Counted from the first letter of the stretch, positions 1-9,497 are shown. The stretch is 64,000 nt of DNA from Candidatus Solirubrobacter pratensis (GCF_000425945.1 NZ_KE384480.1:62001-126000), one strand, 5' to 3'. Numbers and translations are program-made. Notes: generated by a model not told the origin, from the sequence alone.

Positions 1-607
1 GCTCCCACTGCCCGGCGCCGCGCCACTCCGGGACCTGGACGGCGCCCGCGGCCCAGGTGCGGTTCAGTTGCAGGGCGGTGATCGGGTTCGCCGGATTCGG
101 CATCGCGTTGCGCCAGTCCGCCGGATAGTCCGCGATCGCCGCGACGTTCCCCGGGGTCGCCTCTCGGGCGAGCGAGAGCCCGTTGTCCGTCGACCACACG
201 TACGGGCCCGCGAACCCGATCGACGTCGAGTCGTAGAAGACCGCCACCGCCTCGCGGATGCCGAGGTCGCCGAGCATCAGCGGCGGGACGAGGCACCACG
301 TGTTGCCGAGCTTGTTGCGGATCTGATCCAGCAGCATCAGCACACCCCGGCCGACGCTGGACGCGCGGTTGAGCACGTTGCCCTGATAGCTCACCTCGCG
401 CACGCGGGAGTAGACCTCGGCGATCACGATCAGGTCCGGCGGTGGCGGCGAGTTGGCAGGCAGCACCGGCGGCGGGGTCGGCGCGATGACCTCGTTGAGG
501 ATGTGGTCCAGGCGCGACTGGGACTCGACGAAGCCCGCCCAGCTGTCGTTGCGGTAGATCTTCGCCTGCGTGAAGTTGCGCAGGTTCCAGTACAGGATCC
601 GCGTCAT
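1..607 (-). CDS. Endonuclease/exonuclease/phosphatase-fold protein (partial)
   Basis: The 3' end lies beyond base 1, leaving 202 N-terminal residues. The start at 607 gives MTRILYWNLRNF, the usual opening strand of the EEP (DNase I-like) fold with its metal-site Asn. Near residue 55, DLIVIAEV supplies the metal-binding Glu, and a later segment resembles the EEP core. The substrate cannot be told; EEP enzymes cut DNA, RNA, phosphoinositides or sphingomyelin. No signal peptide is visible. It is transcribed away from the DUF6916/giant-protein genes and shares their 237-base upstream region, so it may belong to that locus. Confidence 0.75.
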   Translation of the reverse strand, partial: MTRILYWNLRNFTQAKIYRNDSWAGFVESQSRLDHILNEVIAPTPPPVLPANSPPPPDLIVIAEVYSRVREVSYQGNVLNRASSVGRGVLMLLDQIRNKLGNTWCLVPPLMLGDLGIREAVAVFYDSTSIGFAGPYVWSTDNGLSLAREATPGNVAAIADYPADWRNAMPNPANPITALQLNRTWAAGAVQVPEWRGAGQWE

Positions 608-844
608 CCGGCGGCCATCATGATCTGGATATGTGTATTGATCATGCGACGCTCATCAACATGGCCGCTTCAACACCAGTGAACCGCATTTCGGTTCGAT
701 CAGCATGTCTTGACCTTGCAGGCCGGACGCTAGTCCCCGGCCGACGGCCTGTCAACGGGCCGTGCGGCATTGTCAGCTTGCGAAAATTGCGTAAAAGTGA
801 GGATCGATGAACAGATTCGGTGAGCGACGGACGAGGCCGGCGGC
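608..844. promoter_or_regulatory. Divergent intergenic region with hairpin and direct repeat
   Basis: This 237-base gap is less GC-rich than its surroundings and separates the minus-strand EEP gene from the plus-strand DUF6916 gene. It holds a perfect 6-bp inverted repeat with a 5-base loop (681-697, GAACCG/CGGTTC) and a tandem direct repeat, TTGCGAAAA then TTGCGTAAAA (778-796). These are candidate operators for one or both genes. No convincing -35/-10 pair was found. Confidence 0.4.
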
Positions 845-1147
845 GTGATCGCCACGGCCACCTGTGAGACGTTCGCCCCGCACGTCGGCGAGCGGTTTGC
901 GGCGATGACACCGTCGGGGATGAGCTTCGAGCTGGTCCTCACGTCAGCAGAGGCGTCGCGCCATGGAGCCCCCGACGGGGCGCGCCGGGCGCCGTTCTCG
1001 CTGCTCTTCCACGCCGAGGGTGAGCAACGCGCCCGTCCTCAGCAGACGTTTGCGCTGCGCCATGCGCGGCTCGGTGCGTTCGAGCTGTTCCTTGTGCCGC
1101 TGGGCCCGGATGAGCGCGGCATGCGCTACGAGGCCGTGATCGGGTAG
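845..1147 (+). CDS. DUF6916-like protein
   Basis: A 100-residue protein starting at GTG 845. It has the pattern I associate with DUF6916: an N-terminal F-x-x-x-x-G-x-x-F strand, a central PFSLLF segment, a Q-T-F-A-L-x-H strand, and a C-terminal LGAFELFLVPLGPD followed by MRYEAVIG. No signal peptide or membrane segment is present. Its function is unknown. Such small proteins sit beside tail-collar proteins in actinobacterial genomes, and here three collar genes follow the giant surface protein downstream. It probably shares their transcript. Confidence 0.7.
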   Translation: MIATATCETFAPHVGERFAAMTPSGMSFELVLTSAEASRHGAPDGARRAPFSLLFHAEGEQRARPQQTFALRHARLGAFELFLVPLGPDERGMRYEAVIG

Positions 1148-1275
1148 TCACCGGCGGGTTGTCCGCGCGCGGCCCTTGCAATCGGCGCGTGGATGCAGGA
1201 GGGTCGTCGCGCCGCGGCGGTGAACGCCAATCTCCTGAGCGTTCTGCCGATCTCGCGGAGTCAGGACCAGCACAG

Positions 1276-4200
1276 GTGATCACACGGAAATTCTGGTGGC
1301 TGAGCGCGTCGAGCCTCGCGTTGCCCGTCGCGTCGTGCCTGCTCGTCGTGCCGCTGGTTCAGGCGTGGACCAGCGCCTCGCCACTGCCCAGGTGCACGAT
1401 CGTCGGCACTCCGGGCAACGACACGCTCGCCGGCACGCCGAGTGACGACGTGATCTGCGCGCGCGGCGGCAACGACGTGGTGCGCGGCGGCGGTGGGGCC
1501 GACATCGTCTTCGGCGGTCCGGGCGACGACACGTTGTACGGCGGTCCGGGCAAGGATCACCTGTACGGGTACGGGGGCGCCGATCGGCTCTTCGGAGGCC
1601 CCGGCGAGGACTTCCTCCAGGGCGGCGCCGGCCCCGACGTCCTGTCGGGAGGTCCCGGCGCGGACATCGCGGACTATCAGGCGCGCAAGGCGCCGATCGA
1701 CGTCACGATCGGTCGCGCGGCGAACGACGGGGCTCGCAACGAGGGCGACGACGTGCGCGGCGAGGTCGAAGAGGTGCGTGGCGGCGCCGGCGACGACACG
1801 CTGGTGGGCGACGCCCGGGCGAACCGGCTCCGTGGCGGTGACGGCCGCGATCTGCTGCGCGGCGGTGACGGAGACGACACGCTCGTCGGCGGAGCGGGCA
1901 ATGACCGGCTCGACGCTCGCGACTCCGCGCGCTTCGCCGACACCTCGCGCTGTGGTGGCGGCCGCAGCGACACGGCGCGCGCGGACGCCCTCGACCGCGT
2001 CGCGTCCGACTGCGAGGTGATCAAGCAGAAGACGCCGCCGCCGCGGGCGCGCAAGCACGCGCCGAGCGACATCCTGCTGTCGAACCAGAGCGTCCCGGAG
2101 AACCAGCCCGCCGGGACGACGGTCGGGACGCTGCGCGCGGTCGATCGCGACCGCCGCGACCGACACAGCTTCACGCTCGTGGCCGGCGGCGCCGACAACG
2201 CCGCCTTCACGATCGCCGGCTCGACGCTCGAGACGAACGCGGTCTTCGACTACGAGGCCAAGCACAGCTATTCGATCCGCGTCCAGGCCAAGGACGGCGC
2301 CGGCGCGACCTTCGAGAAGGCCTTCACGATCACCGTCAACGACCTCGATGACCCGCCGGCGGCCGGCGCGAAGTCGGTCACCGGCGTCACCGAGGACGGG
2401 TCGAGCGCGATCGCCCTGTCGGGCGCCGACCAGGACGCAGGCGCGCTGACCTTCCACGTGTCGGCGCCCGGGCACGGCCACGTCGACACGAACGCGCCGA
2501 GGGCGACGTGCGATGGCGCGACGCCCAGCAGTTGCACCGCCGGCGTCGTCTACACGCCGGACGCGGACTTCAACGGGGCGGACAGCTTCACATACACGGT
2601 CAACGACGGGACGAGCGACTCGACGACCGCGACCGTCGCGATCGCGGTCGATCCGGTCAACGACACGCCGGTGGCGACGGCGGCGAGCGTGAGCCTGAAC
2701 GAGGACGCGCCGAGGGCGGTCGATCTCGGTGCGCTCGCGTCCGATCTCGAGACGAGCGACGCGAATCTCGGCTATCAGATCGTCGCCGATCCGGCGCACG
2801 GTCACCTCGACGGCGGCGGCGCGACGCCGACGTATCAGCCCGACGCCGACTACAGCGGGCCTGACAGCTTCACGTACAAGGTGACCGATCGCGGCGATCC
2901 GGACGACTGCGCCGGCGGGCCGCCGGCATGCGACGCGCCGAGGTCGTCGAGCACGCAGACCGTGTCGATAACGGTCGATCCGGTCAACGACGCGCCGCTG
3001 GCGAGCGACGCCGGCGTGAGCGTCGACGAGGACGCGTCGCGGGCGGTCGATCTGGCCGTGCTCGCCTCCGACGTCGAGACGAGCGACGCGAACTTCACCT
3101 ACCAGATCACGAGTGGCCCGTCGCATGGCCATGTGAGCGGAAGCGCAGCCGGCCGGACTTACACGCCGGACGCCGACTACAACGGTCCGGACGGCTTCAC
3201 ATACACGGTCACCGACCGCGGCGATCCCGACGATTGCGGCGCGCCCGGTCCCGGCTGCTCGGCACCGCGGACGTCGCGCGGCGCGACCGTTTCGATCGCG
3301 GTCGACGCGGTCGACGACGCGCCGGTCAACCTGCTTCCGGCAGGTTCGATCGTCGCCGTGCGTGCCACCGACACGCCGATCACGGGCGCATCGATCTCGG
3401 ACGTCGACGCCGGCGGCGGCGACGTGCGACTGACCCTCTCGGTCGCGCACGGCACGGTGACCGTGAGCACGTCGACCTTCGGCGGCGTCGCGCCGCTGCA
3501 GGTCACGGGCAACGCGACCCCGACGGTCGTGGTCACGGCGAGCTTGGCGGCGATCGACGCGACGCTCGCCGGCGCGAACGGCCTCGTGTACCACAGTGAC
3601 GCGGCGTACACGGGCGCCGACGCGGTGACCTTCACCACCGACGACCTCGCGCATACCGGCGCCGGCGGTCCGCTGACCGACACCGACACGCTGGCGCTGA
3701 CCGTCGTGCCGCCCAACCAGCCGCCGGTGGCCGCGGCGCAGTCGGCGACCACCAACGAGGACACGGCGAAGACGATCACGCTGTCCGCGAGCGACGCCGA
3801 CGGCGACGATCCGCTGAGCTTCGCGATCGCGACCCAGCCGTCCAATGGATCGCTGGGCCCGGTCGGGGCGGTGACGTGCGATCACGGCACGCCCGACACC
3901 TGCACCGCCGATGTGACGTACACGCCCGGCCTCGACTACGCCGGTCCCGACGGCTTCGCCTTCACCGCCGGCGACGGTCGTGTCGACTCCGGCCCCGCGA
4001 CGGTGAGCATCACCGTCACCGCCGTCGACGACGCCCCCGAGCTCCAGAGCATCGAAGGGGCCGCGCTGACCTATGCCGAGAACGATCCCGCGACGCCGGT
4101 CACCGCGAGCACGACCGTCAGCGACGTCGATTCGCCGGACTTCGACACCGGCACGCTGACGGTCGACTACAGCGCCGGCGGGACGATCGACGATCGCCTC

Positions 4201-7200
4201 GAGATCCGCGACCAGGGTACGGGCGCGGGGCAGATCGGCGTCTCGGGATCCGGCGTGACGTTCGGCGGAGCGACGATCGGCAGCTTCACCGGCGGCAGCG
4301 GCACGACGCCGCTGGTAGTCACGCTCGACGCGGCCGCCGACGCCGCCGCCACGCGGGCGCTCGTACGCGACATCACCTACCGCAACGTCTCGGACGACCC
4401 GTCGACGGCGACGCGGACCGCGCGCTTCGTGCTCACCGACGGCGACGGCGGCACGAGCGCCCCGGCGACGCGCGTGATCGCGGTGACGGCGGTGAACGAT
4501 CCGCCGGCCCTGGCAGGGATCGAGCCGGCGGCCCTCAGCTACGTCGAGAGCGTGGACTCGCCGCCGAGCCAGAGCCAGATCACCGGGGCGCTCACGATCG
4601 CCGATCCCGACAGCGCCAACCTGGCGGGCGCGACCGTTCAGATCGCCGGCAACTGCCGGCCGGGCGAGGACCTGCTCGTCTTCTCCGGTCAGAACGGCAT
4701 CGGCGGCAGCTACACGGCCGGCACGTGCCTCCTCTCGCTCAGCGGTTCTTCAAGCGTTGCGAACTACCAGGCGGCGCTGCGCTCGGTCAAGTATTCGGAC
4801 AGCTCCGACACGCCGAGCGCGACGACGCGGACGGTCACGTTCCAGGTGGACGACGGCCAGTCGTCGAACCATGCCGGCAACCTGCAGACACGCGATGTCA
4901 CCGTGACGGCGTCCAACGACTCGCCGGTCCCCGTCGCCGACGCCTTCAACGGCGCGAGCAGCGCGCTCGCCGGCGTCACGCTCGCCGTCTCGACGTCGCC
5001 GTCCGGCCCGGATGTCCCGGTCACGGGGAACCTGCTCGGCAACGACGTCGATCCCGACACGGCGCACGCGAGCCTGACGGCCACCGCGGGCTCGTCGAGC
5101 GCGCAGGGCGGGGTCGTCGCCGTCAATTCGGACGGGACGTTCAGCTACACGCCGCCGCCCGGCTTCACCGGCGCCGACACGTTCGGCTACACGGTCCACG
5201 ACAACGACACGCCGGCCCGCACGGGCACCGCGACGGTGACGATCGACGTCATCGGCCCGAGGGTGTGGTTCGTGAACCCCGGCGCGAGCGCGGGCGACGG
5301 CACGTCGCGTGCCCCGTTGAGCTCGCTCGCCCCGCTCAGCAGCGGCGGCGCCTCGGACGGGCTCGACGGGATCGGGGACGTCATCTTCGTCTACCAAGGC
5401 AGCGGCAACGCCACCTCGGCCGGCTTCGTGCTCGAGGGCGGTCAGCGCCTCGTCGGCGAGCCGCAGGGACTGTCGATCACCGACAGCCTCTCCCGCACGT
5501 CGAACCTCGTCGCCGGCGGAGGCGCCAACCCCACGCTCACCAACGGCGGCGGCACGGGGCTGACCCTCGCCGACGGCAACACGATCCAGCGGGTCAATGT
5601 CACCGGCGCCTCCGGCGCAGGCGTGAGCGGCAGCTCGATCGGCACGCTCAGCTACGGCGCCAATACGGCGATCTCGGGCAACGGCGGCGGCGGGCTCGCG
5701 CTCAGCGGCGCCGCCGGCGGGGCGATCAACATCGGCGCCGACGTCACCACGAGCGCCGGCCACTCCGTCTCGATCTCCAACCGTGGCGGCGGAACGACGA
5801 CCTTGACTGGCGCGATCAGCGACACCGGCACCGGCATCAGCCTCAGCTCGAACACCGGCGCCACGATCAACCTCAGCGGCGGCGTCACGGCCAACACCGG
5901 CGCCAGCAGCGCATTCGTCGCGACCGGGGGCGGGACGGTGAACGTCACGGGGTCCGCGAACACGCTCGCCACGACGACCGGGAGGGCGCTCGACGTCGTG
6001 GGCACGACGATCGGCTCGAGCGGCCTCACGTTCCGGAGCATCTCCGCCAACGGAGCCGCGAACGGCATCAAGCTCGACACGACAGGTTCGAGCGGCGGCC
6101 TCGTCGTGACCGGCAACGGCGGCACCTGCACGGCGGCGAACACGAGCGGCTGCTCGGGCGGGCAGATCCAGAGCTCCACCGGCGCCGACGACTCGTCGGC
6201 GGCGCCGGTGGGCACGGGCATCGTGCTCAAGGACACGACCGCGCCCTCGCTGACGCGGATGTGGATCCACGACAACAGCAACTACGCGATCCGCGGCACC
6301 GACGTCGCCGGCCTCACGCTCGCCGGCAGCGTCATCGACGGCACCAACGGCACCAACGGCACGACGCCGTTCGACGACTCGAGCGTGTGGTTCGACGACC
6401 TCACCGGCTCGGCGTCGGTCACCGACACCGCGGTGAGCGGCGGCTACGAGGACAACTTCCGGGTCCACAACGCGACGGGGTCGCTCGACCGGATCACGTT
6501 CGACAACGTGAACATCGGTCTCAACAGCACCGCGGGCGGCAACGACGGGATCGGTCTCCGATCGAGCGCCACCGCCGGGACGTTGAAGGCGACGATCCAG
6601 AACAGCACATTCACGGGCGCGGCCGGCGACCTCGTCGACTATGAGCACAACGGCACGGGAGCGGGTGACCTCGTGCTGACCGGCAACGCGTTCTCCAACA
6701 ACCACCCGGCGATCGCGACCGGCGGCGGCGGACTGACGCTCTCCAACGACGGCGCGGGCGGCAATACGACGATGACCATTACGAACAACACGTTCCGCGA
6801 CGCCGTCGGACCCGGCATCCTGGCCGTCAAGACGACCGGCCCATCGACCCAGACGGGCACGTTCGCGAACAATGCCATCGGAGTCTCGGGCGTCGGCAAC
6901 TCCGGTTCCAAGGAAGGGTCGGCGCTGAAGCTCCAGACCGTCGGCCAGGGGACGATGACATGGGCGGTCACCGGCAACTCGATCTTCGGCTACAACAACA
7001 ACGGCGTCGAGCTGCTCGCCGGGGGCGGGGCGACCGCGCAGCCCGGAACGATCAGCGCCACGATCACCGGGAACACGATCAGCCAGCCGGGCGACACCGC
7101 GGGGACGATCACGATCCCGAAGAACGGCATCCACCTCAATGTCGGGACGGTCCCCGGCGACGCCTACCAGGCGTGCACGCTGATCGGCGGCCCCGGGGCG

Positions 7201-7449
7201 CTCGCGAACTCGCTGGCGACGAGCGGCGCCGACGGCGTGCCGTCAGTCGGCGGCGGCCAGGACGTGCGTCTGCGCCAGCGCCAGAGCACGACGATCCGCC
7301 TGCCCGGATACGCCGGCGCGGCGACCGACGCCAACGCCGTGCAGAGCTTCGTCGCGGCCAACAATCCCTTTGGTGGCCCGAGCGTCATCGCGAGCGTCAA
7401 CTCACCACCCGGCGGCGGCTTCACCGGCGCCGGCGGCAGCTGCCCGTAG
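1276..7449 (+). CDS. Giant secreted RTX / cadherin-like / beta-helix surface protein
   Basis: About 2,057 residues. The GTG at 1276 is preferred over an in-frame TTG at 1159 because it puts a signal-peptide-like segment (ITRKFWWLSASSLALPVAS) at the N-terminus. Order: glycine/aspartate-rich RTX-type calcium repeats (about residues 42-240), a cadherin-like domain (about 265-358), a long array of Ig/cadherin-like repeats marked by TPDADYNGPDSFTYTV variants (about 365-1325), and a right-handed beta-helix rich in G, N, T and S (about 1330-2057). There is no LPXTG motif or C-terminal membrane anchor. It is probably an exported calcium-stabilised adhesin or polysaccharide-binding protein; catalytic activity in the beta-helix cannot be excluded. 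Confidence 0.85.
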   Translation: MITRKFWWLSASSLALPVASCLLVVPLVQAWTSASPLPRCTIVGTPGNDTLAGTPSDDVICARGGNDVVRGGGGADIVFGGPGDDTLYGGPGKDHLYGYGGADRLFGGPGEDFLQGGAGPDVLSGGPGADIADYQARKAPIDVTIGRAANDGARNEGDDVRGEVEEVRGGAGDDTLVGDARANRLRGGDGRDLLRGGDGDDTLVGGAGNDRLDARDSARFADTSRCGGGRSDTARADALDRVASDCEVIKQKTPPPRARKHAPSDILLSNQSVPENQPAGTTVGTLRAVDRDRRDRHSFTLVAGGADNAAFTIAGSTLETNAVFDYEAKHSYSIRVQAKDGAGATFEKAFTITVNDLDDPPAAGAKSVTGVTEDGSSAIALSGADQDAGALTFHVSAPGHGHVDTNAPRATCDGATPSSCTAGVVYTPDADFNGADSFTYTVNDGTSDSTTATVAIAVDPVNDTPVATAASVSLNEDAPRAVDLGALASDLETSDANLGYQIVADPAHGHLDGGGATPTYQPDADYSGPDSFTYKVTDRGDPDDCAGGPPACDAPRSSSTQTVSITVDPVNDAPLASDAGVSVDEDASRAVDLAVLASDVETSDANFTYQITSGPSHGHVSGSAAGRTYTPDADYNGPDGFTYTVTDRGDPDDCGAPGPGCSAPRTSRGATVSIAVDAVDDAPVNLLPAGSIVAVRATDTPITGASISDVDAGGGDVRLTLSVAHGTVTVSTSTFGGVAPLQVTGNATPTVVVTASLAAIDATLAGANGLVYHSDAAYTGADAVTFTTDDLAHTGAGGPLTDTDTLALTVVPPNQPPVAAAQSATTNEDTAKTITLSASDADGDDPLSFAIATQPSNGSLGPVGAVTCDHGTPDTCTADVTYTPGLDYAGPDGFAFTAGDGRVDSGPATVSITVTAVDDAPELQSIEGAALTYAENDPATPVTASTTVSDVDSPDFDTGTLTVDYSAGGTIDDRLEIRDQGTGAGQIGVSGSGVTFGGATIGSFTGGSGTTPLVVTLDAAADAAATRALVRDITYRNVSDDPSTATRTARFVLTDGDGGTSAPATRVIAVTAVNDPPALAGIEPAALSYVESVDSPPSQSQITGALTIADPDSANLAGATVQIAGNCRPGEDLLVFSGQNGIGGSYTAGTCLLSLSGSSSVANYQAALRSVKYSDSSDTPSATTRTVTFQVDDGQSSNHAGNLQTRDVTVTASNDSPVPVADAFNGASSALAGVTLAVSTSPSGPDVPVTGNLLGNDVDPDTAHASLTATAGSSSAQGGVVAVNSDGTFSYTPPPGFTGADTFGYTVHDNDTPARTGTATVTIDVIGPRVWFVNPGASAGDGTSRAPLSSLAPLSSGGASDGLDGIGDVIFVYQGSGNATSAGFVLEGGQRLVGEPQGLSITDSLSRTSNLVAGGGANPTLTNGGGTGLTLADGNTIQRVNVTGASGAGVSGSSIGTLSYGANTAISGNGGGGLALSGAAGGAINIGADVTTSAGHSVSISNRGGGTTTLTGAISDTGTGISLSSNTGATINLSGGVTANTGASSAFVATGGGTVNVTGSANTLATTTGRALDVVGTTIGSSGLTFRSISANGAANGIKLDTTGSSGGLVVTGNGGTCTAANTSGCSGGQIQSSTGADDSSAAPVGTGIVLKDTTAPSLTRMWIHDNSNYAIRGTDVAGLTLAGSVIDGTNGTNGTTPFDDSSVWFDDLTGSASVTDTAVSGGYEDNFRVHNATGSLDRITFDNVNIGLNSTAGGNDGIGLRSSATAGTLKATIQNSTFTGAAGDLVDYEHNGTGAGDLVLTGNAFSNNHPAIATGGGGLTLSNDGAGGNTTMTITNNTFRDAVGPGILAVKTTGPSTQTGTFANNAIGVSGVGNSGSKEGSALKLQTVGQGTMTWAVTGNSIFGYNNNGVELLAGGGATAQPGTISATITGNTISQPGDTAGTITIPKNGIHLNVGTVPGDAYQACTLIGGPGALANSLATSGADGVPSVGGGQDVRLRQRQSTTIRLPGYAGAATDANAVQSFVAANNPFGGPSVIASVNSPPGGGFTGAGGSCP

Positions 7450-7471
7450 GATCGCCCAAGGAGACACGCGC

Positions 7472-7978
7472 ATGGCCGAACCCTTCCTCTCCGAGATCAG
7501 GCTCATGTCATTCTCGTTCGCTCCCAAGGGCTGGGCCCTCTGCAACGGGCAGCTGTTGCCGATCAACCAGAACCAGGCGCTGTTCGCCCTGCTGGGAACG
7601 ACATTCGGCGGCGACGGGCGGGTGAACTTCGGGCTGCCGGATCTGCGGGCGAGAGCGCCGGTCCATGCCGGCTCGGGCCACACGCTGGGGGAGCGGGGCG
7701 GGGAGCAGGCGCACACGCTCTCGCTCGCGGAGACGCCCGGCCACACCCACACCGTCGCCGCCAATTCCGCCGCGACGGGCGGCTCGGCATCACCGAGCAA
7801 CAACTTCCTCGGCGGGGGCAACAATGTCTACGCGGCGCCGAATGGGGGAGCCCTCACATCGCTTCGGCCTGACTCGATCGCGCCGATCGGCGGCACCCAG
7901 GCGCACGTGAACATGCAGCCGTTCCTGACACTCAGCTTCTGCGTCGCCCTGCAGGGCATCTTCCCGTCTCAGAACTGA
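7472..7978 (+). CDS. Tail-collar domain protein 1
   Basis: 168 residues; ATG 7472 follows AAGGAG at 7458-7463. The N-terminus (FLSEIRLMSFSFAPKGWALC, then LLPINQNQALFALLGT) is the phage tail-collar domain also found in microcystin-dependent (Mdp-type) proteins. The C-terminus ends in the usual N-M-Q-P-F-L-T-L and F-C-V-A-L-Q-G-I-F-P pattern. No secretion signal is seen. First of three paralogous genes separated by about 12 bases, 22 bases after the giant surface gene, so probably co-transcribed. The role is unknown; the fold normally forms trimeric fibre tips. Confidence 0.9.
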   Translation: MAEPFLSEIRLMSFSFAPKGWALCNGQLLPINQNQALFALLGTTFGGDGRVNFGLPDLRARAPVHAGSGHTLGERGGEQAHTLSLAETPGHTHTVAANSAATGGSASPSNNFLGGGNNVYAAPNGGALTSLRPDSIAPIGGTQAHVNMQPFLTLSFCVALQGIFPSQN

Positions 7979-7990
7979 GGAGCTCGAGCA

Positions 7991-8497
7991 ATGGCACAGC
8001 CATACGTCGGAGAGATCCGGATGTTCGCCGGGAACTTCGCGCCGGCCGGCTGGATGTTCTGCGAAGGACAGCAGCTCCCCATCTCCGAGAACGAGACGCT
8101 CTTCCAGCTCATCGGCACGACATACGGTGGGGACGGCCAGAGCACGTTCGCGCTGCCCGACCTACGCGGGCGGCTCCCGTTGCACCAGGGCAACGGCTTC
8201 GTCCTCGCCGAGACGGGCGGCGCCGAGGAGATCACGCTGTCGGTGGCGCAGCTTCCCGCCCACTCACACCCGCAGATCGCGGTCGGTGGCGCGAGGGGCA
8301 GCCAGACCAGTCCTGCCGGCGCGCTGCCGGCGCAGTCCTTCAACGTCACGCCCTACATCAACGACGCGCCGTCCGGCAGCTTCAATGCCGCCGCGGTCGG
8401 CACCGTCGGCGGCAGCCGGCCGCACACCAACTTCCAGCCGTATCTCTGCGTCAACTTCATCATCTCGCTCTTCGGGATCTTCCCGAGCCCGACCTAG
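7991..8497 (+). CDS. Tail-collar domain protein 2
   Basis: 168 residues, ATG after a GAGGAGC ribosome site. Same collar fold as its neighbours: Y-V-G-E-I-R-M-F-A-G-N-F-A-P-A-G-W at the N-terminus, F-A-L-P-D-L-R-G-R in the middle, and a C-terminal NFQPYLCVNFIISLFGIFP. It differs from collar 1 mostly in the insert at about residues 85-135, the part that varies in fibre-tip proteins. Three divergent copies suggest a hetero-oligomeric fibre or three binding specificities. Confidence 0.9.
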   Translation: MAQPYVGEIRMFAGNFAPAGWMFCEGQQLPISENETLFQLIGTTYGGDGQSTFALPDLRGRLPLHQGNGFVLAETGGAEEITLSVAQLPAHSHPQIAVGGARGSQTSPAGALPAQSFNVTPYINDAPSGSFNAAAVGTVGGSRPHTNFQPYLCVNFIISLFGIFPSPT

Positions 8498-8508
8498 GAG
8501 AGAGGACC

Positions 8509-9030
8509 GTGGCCGACCCATTCATGGCTGAGATCCGGATCTTCCCGTTCGACTTCGCTCCCAAGGGCTGGGCGTGGTGCGACGGCCAGCTCATGCCGGT
8601 CTCTCAGAACACCGCGCTTTTCTCGCTGCTCGGGACGACGTACGGCGGAGACGGCAAGTCGAACTTCGCGCTGCCCGATCTGCAGGGCCGGTCCCCGATG
8701 CACCCGGGTCAGGGGCCGGGGCTGAGCCTGCACGATCTCGGCGAGACCGGCGGTGCCGAGACGGTGACGCTGCTCGAGTCCGAGCTGCCCGCGCACACGC
8801 ACGCGGCGCGCGGGGACGCCATCGACGTCGCGGACACGAACGTCCCGAGCGGGAGCGCCTCGTGGGCCCAGTCTTCGGGAGGCACGCTCTACCAGGCCTC
8901 GGCGAACACCCAGCTCGCCCCGGAGGCGCTGAGCCCCATCGGCGGCGACCAGCCGCACAACAACCTGCAGCCGTACCTGACCTTCTACTTCAACATCGCC
9001 CTTCAGGGCGTGTATCCGCCGCGCACCTAG
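8509..9030 (+). CDS. Tail-collar domain protein 3
   Basis: 173 residues from GTG 8509 with GAGAGGA upstream. Collar domain: FMAEIRIFPFDFAPKGWAWC, then a GTTYGGDGKSNFALPDLQGR segment, ending NLQPYLTFYFNIALQGVYPP. The variable region carries extra residues relative to copies 1 and 2. Its stop shares one base with the start of the next gene (acetyltransferase), so the two are probably translationally coupled. Confidence 0.9.
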   Translation: MADPFMAEIRIFPFDFAPKGWAWCDGQLMPVSQNTALFSLLGTTYGGDGKSNFALPDLQGRSPMHPGQGPGLSLHDLGETGGAETVTLLESELPAHTHAARGDAIDVADTNVPSGSASWAQSSGGTLYQASANTQLAPEALSPIGGDQPHNNLQPYLTFYFNIALQGVYPPRT

Positions 9031-9497
9031 TGGACGCCCGCCTGAGGCCGGTGACCGCCGACGATCGAGCGTTCCTCGTGGACCTCTATGCCGGCGTACG
9101 GGAGCCCGAGCTCGCGCACCTGCCGTGGGGCGACGCCGCCAGACGGACGTTCATCGCGCAGCAGTTCGCCGCGCAGGACGCGCACTACCGGCAGCACTAC
9201 CCCGGGGCGACGCTCGACGTGATCGAGATCGACGGCGAGCGCGCCGGGAGGTTGTATGTGCACCGCGGTCCGCGCGACATCCGGATCATGGACGTCGCGC
9301 TGGCGCCGGCCTACCGCGGCCGCGGGATCGGCGGCGGCCTGTTGCGCTCGCTGATCGCCGAGGCGCAGGCGAGCGCCCGCAAGCTGTCCATCCACGTCGA
9401 GGTCAACAATCGGGCGCGGAGGCTGTACGAGCGCCTCGGCTTCCATGCGGCCGGCGAGCACGGCGTGTACGTGCTGCTCGAGCGCCTGCCTTCCTGA
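9030..9497 (+). CDS. GNAT family N-acetyltransferase
   Basis: 155 residues. The GTG at 9030 overlaps the preceding stop by one base and removes a long non-homologous N-terminal extension. The acetyl-CoA pyrophosphate loop YRGRGIGGGLL (about residue 93) follows the strand MDVALAP, and the C-terminus ARRLYERLGF has the common motif-B shape. The substrate is unknown. GNAT genes frequently end tail-collar clusters, suggesting modification of a collar protein or a small molecule tied to the locus; that is inference from gene order. Confidence 0.85.
   Translation: MDARLRPVTADDRAFLVDLYAGVREPELAHLPWGDAARRTFIAQQFAAQDAHYRQHYPGATLDVIEIDGERAGRLYVHRGPRDIRIMDVALAPAYRGRGIGGGLLRSLIAEAQASARKLSIHVEVNNRARRLYERLGFHAAGEHGVYVLLERLPS

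Noticed and set aside
1261..3885. Long minus-strand open frame opposite the giant surface gene
   Set aside because: Arg/Asp/Val-rich low-complexity translation, typical of antisense frames in GC-rich DNA; the plus strand has clear domain repeats.
4750..7134. Second long minus-strand open frame opposite the beta-helix region
   Set aside because: Same antisense artefact; no domain, start signal or conserved motif.
7472..9030. Prophage or phage-tail-like particle
   Set aside because: Only collar domains are present; no tube, sheath, baseplate, capsid, terminase, integrase or attachment repeats nearby.
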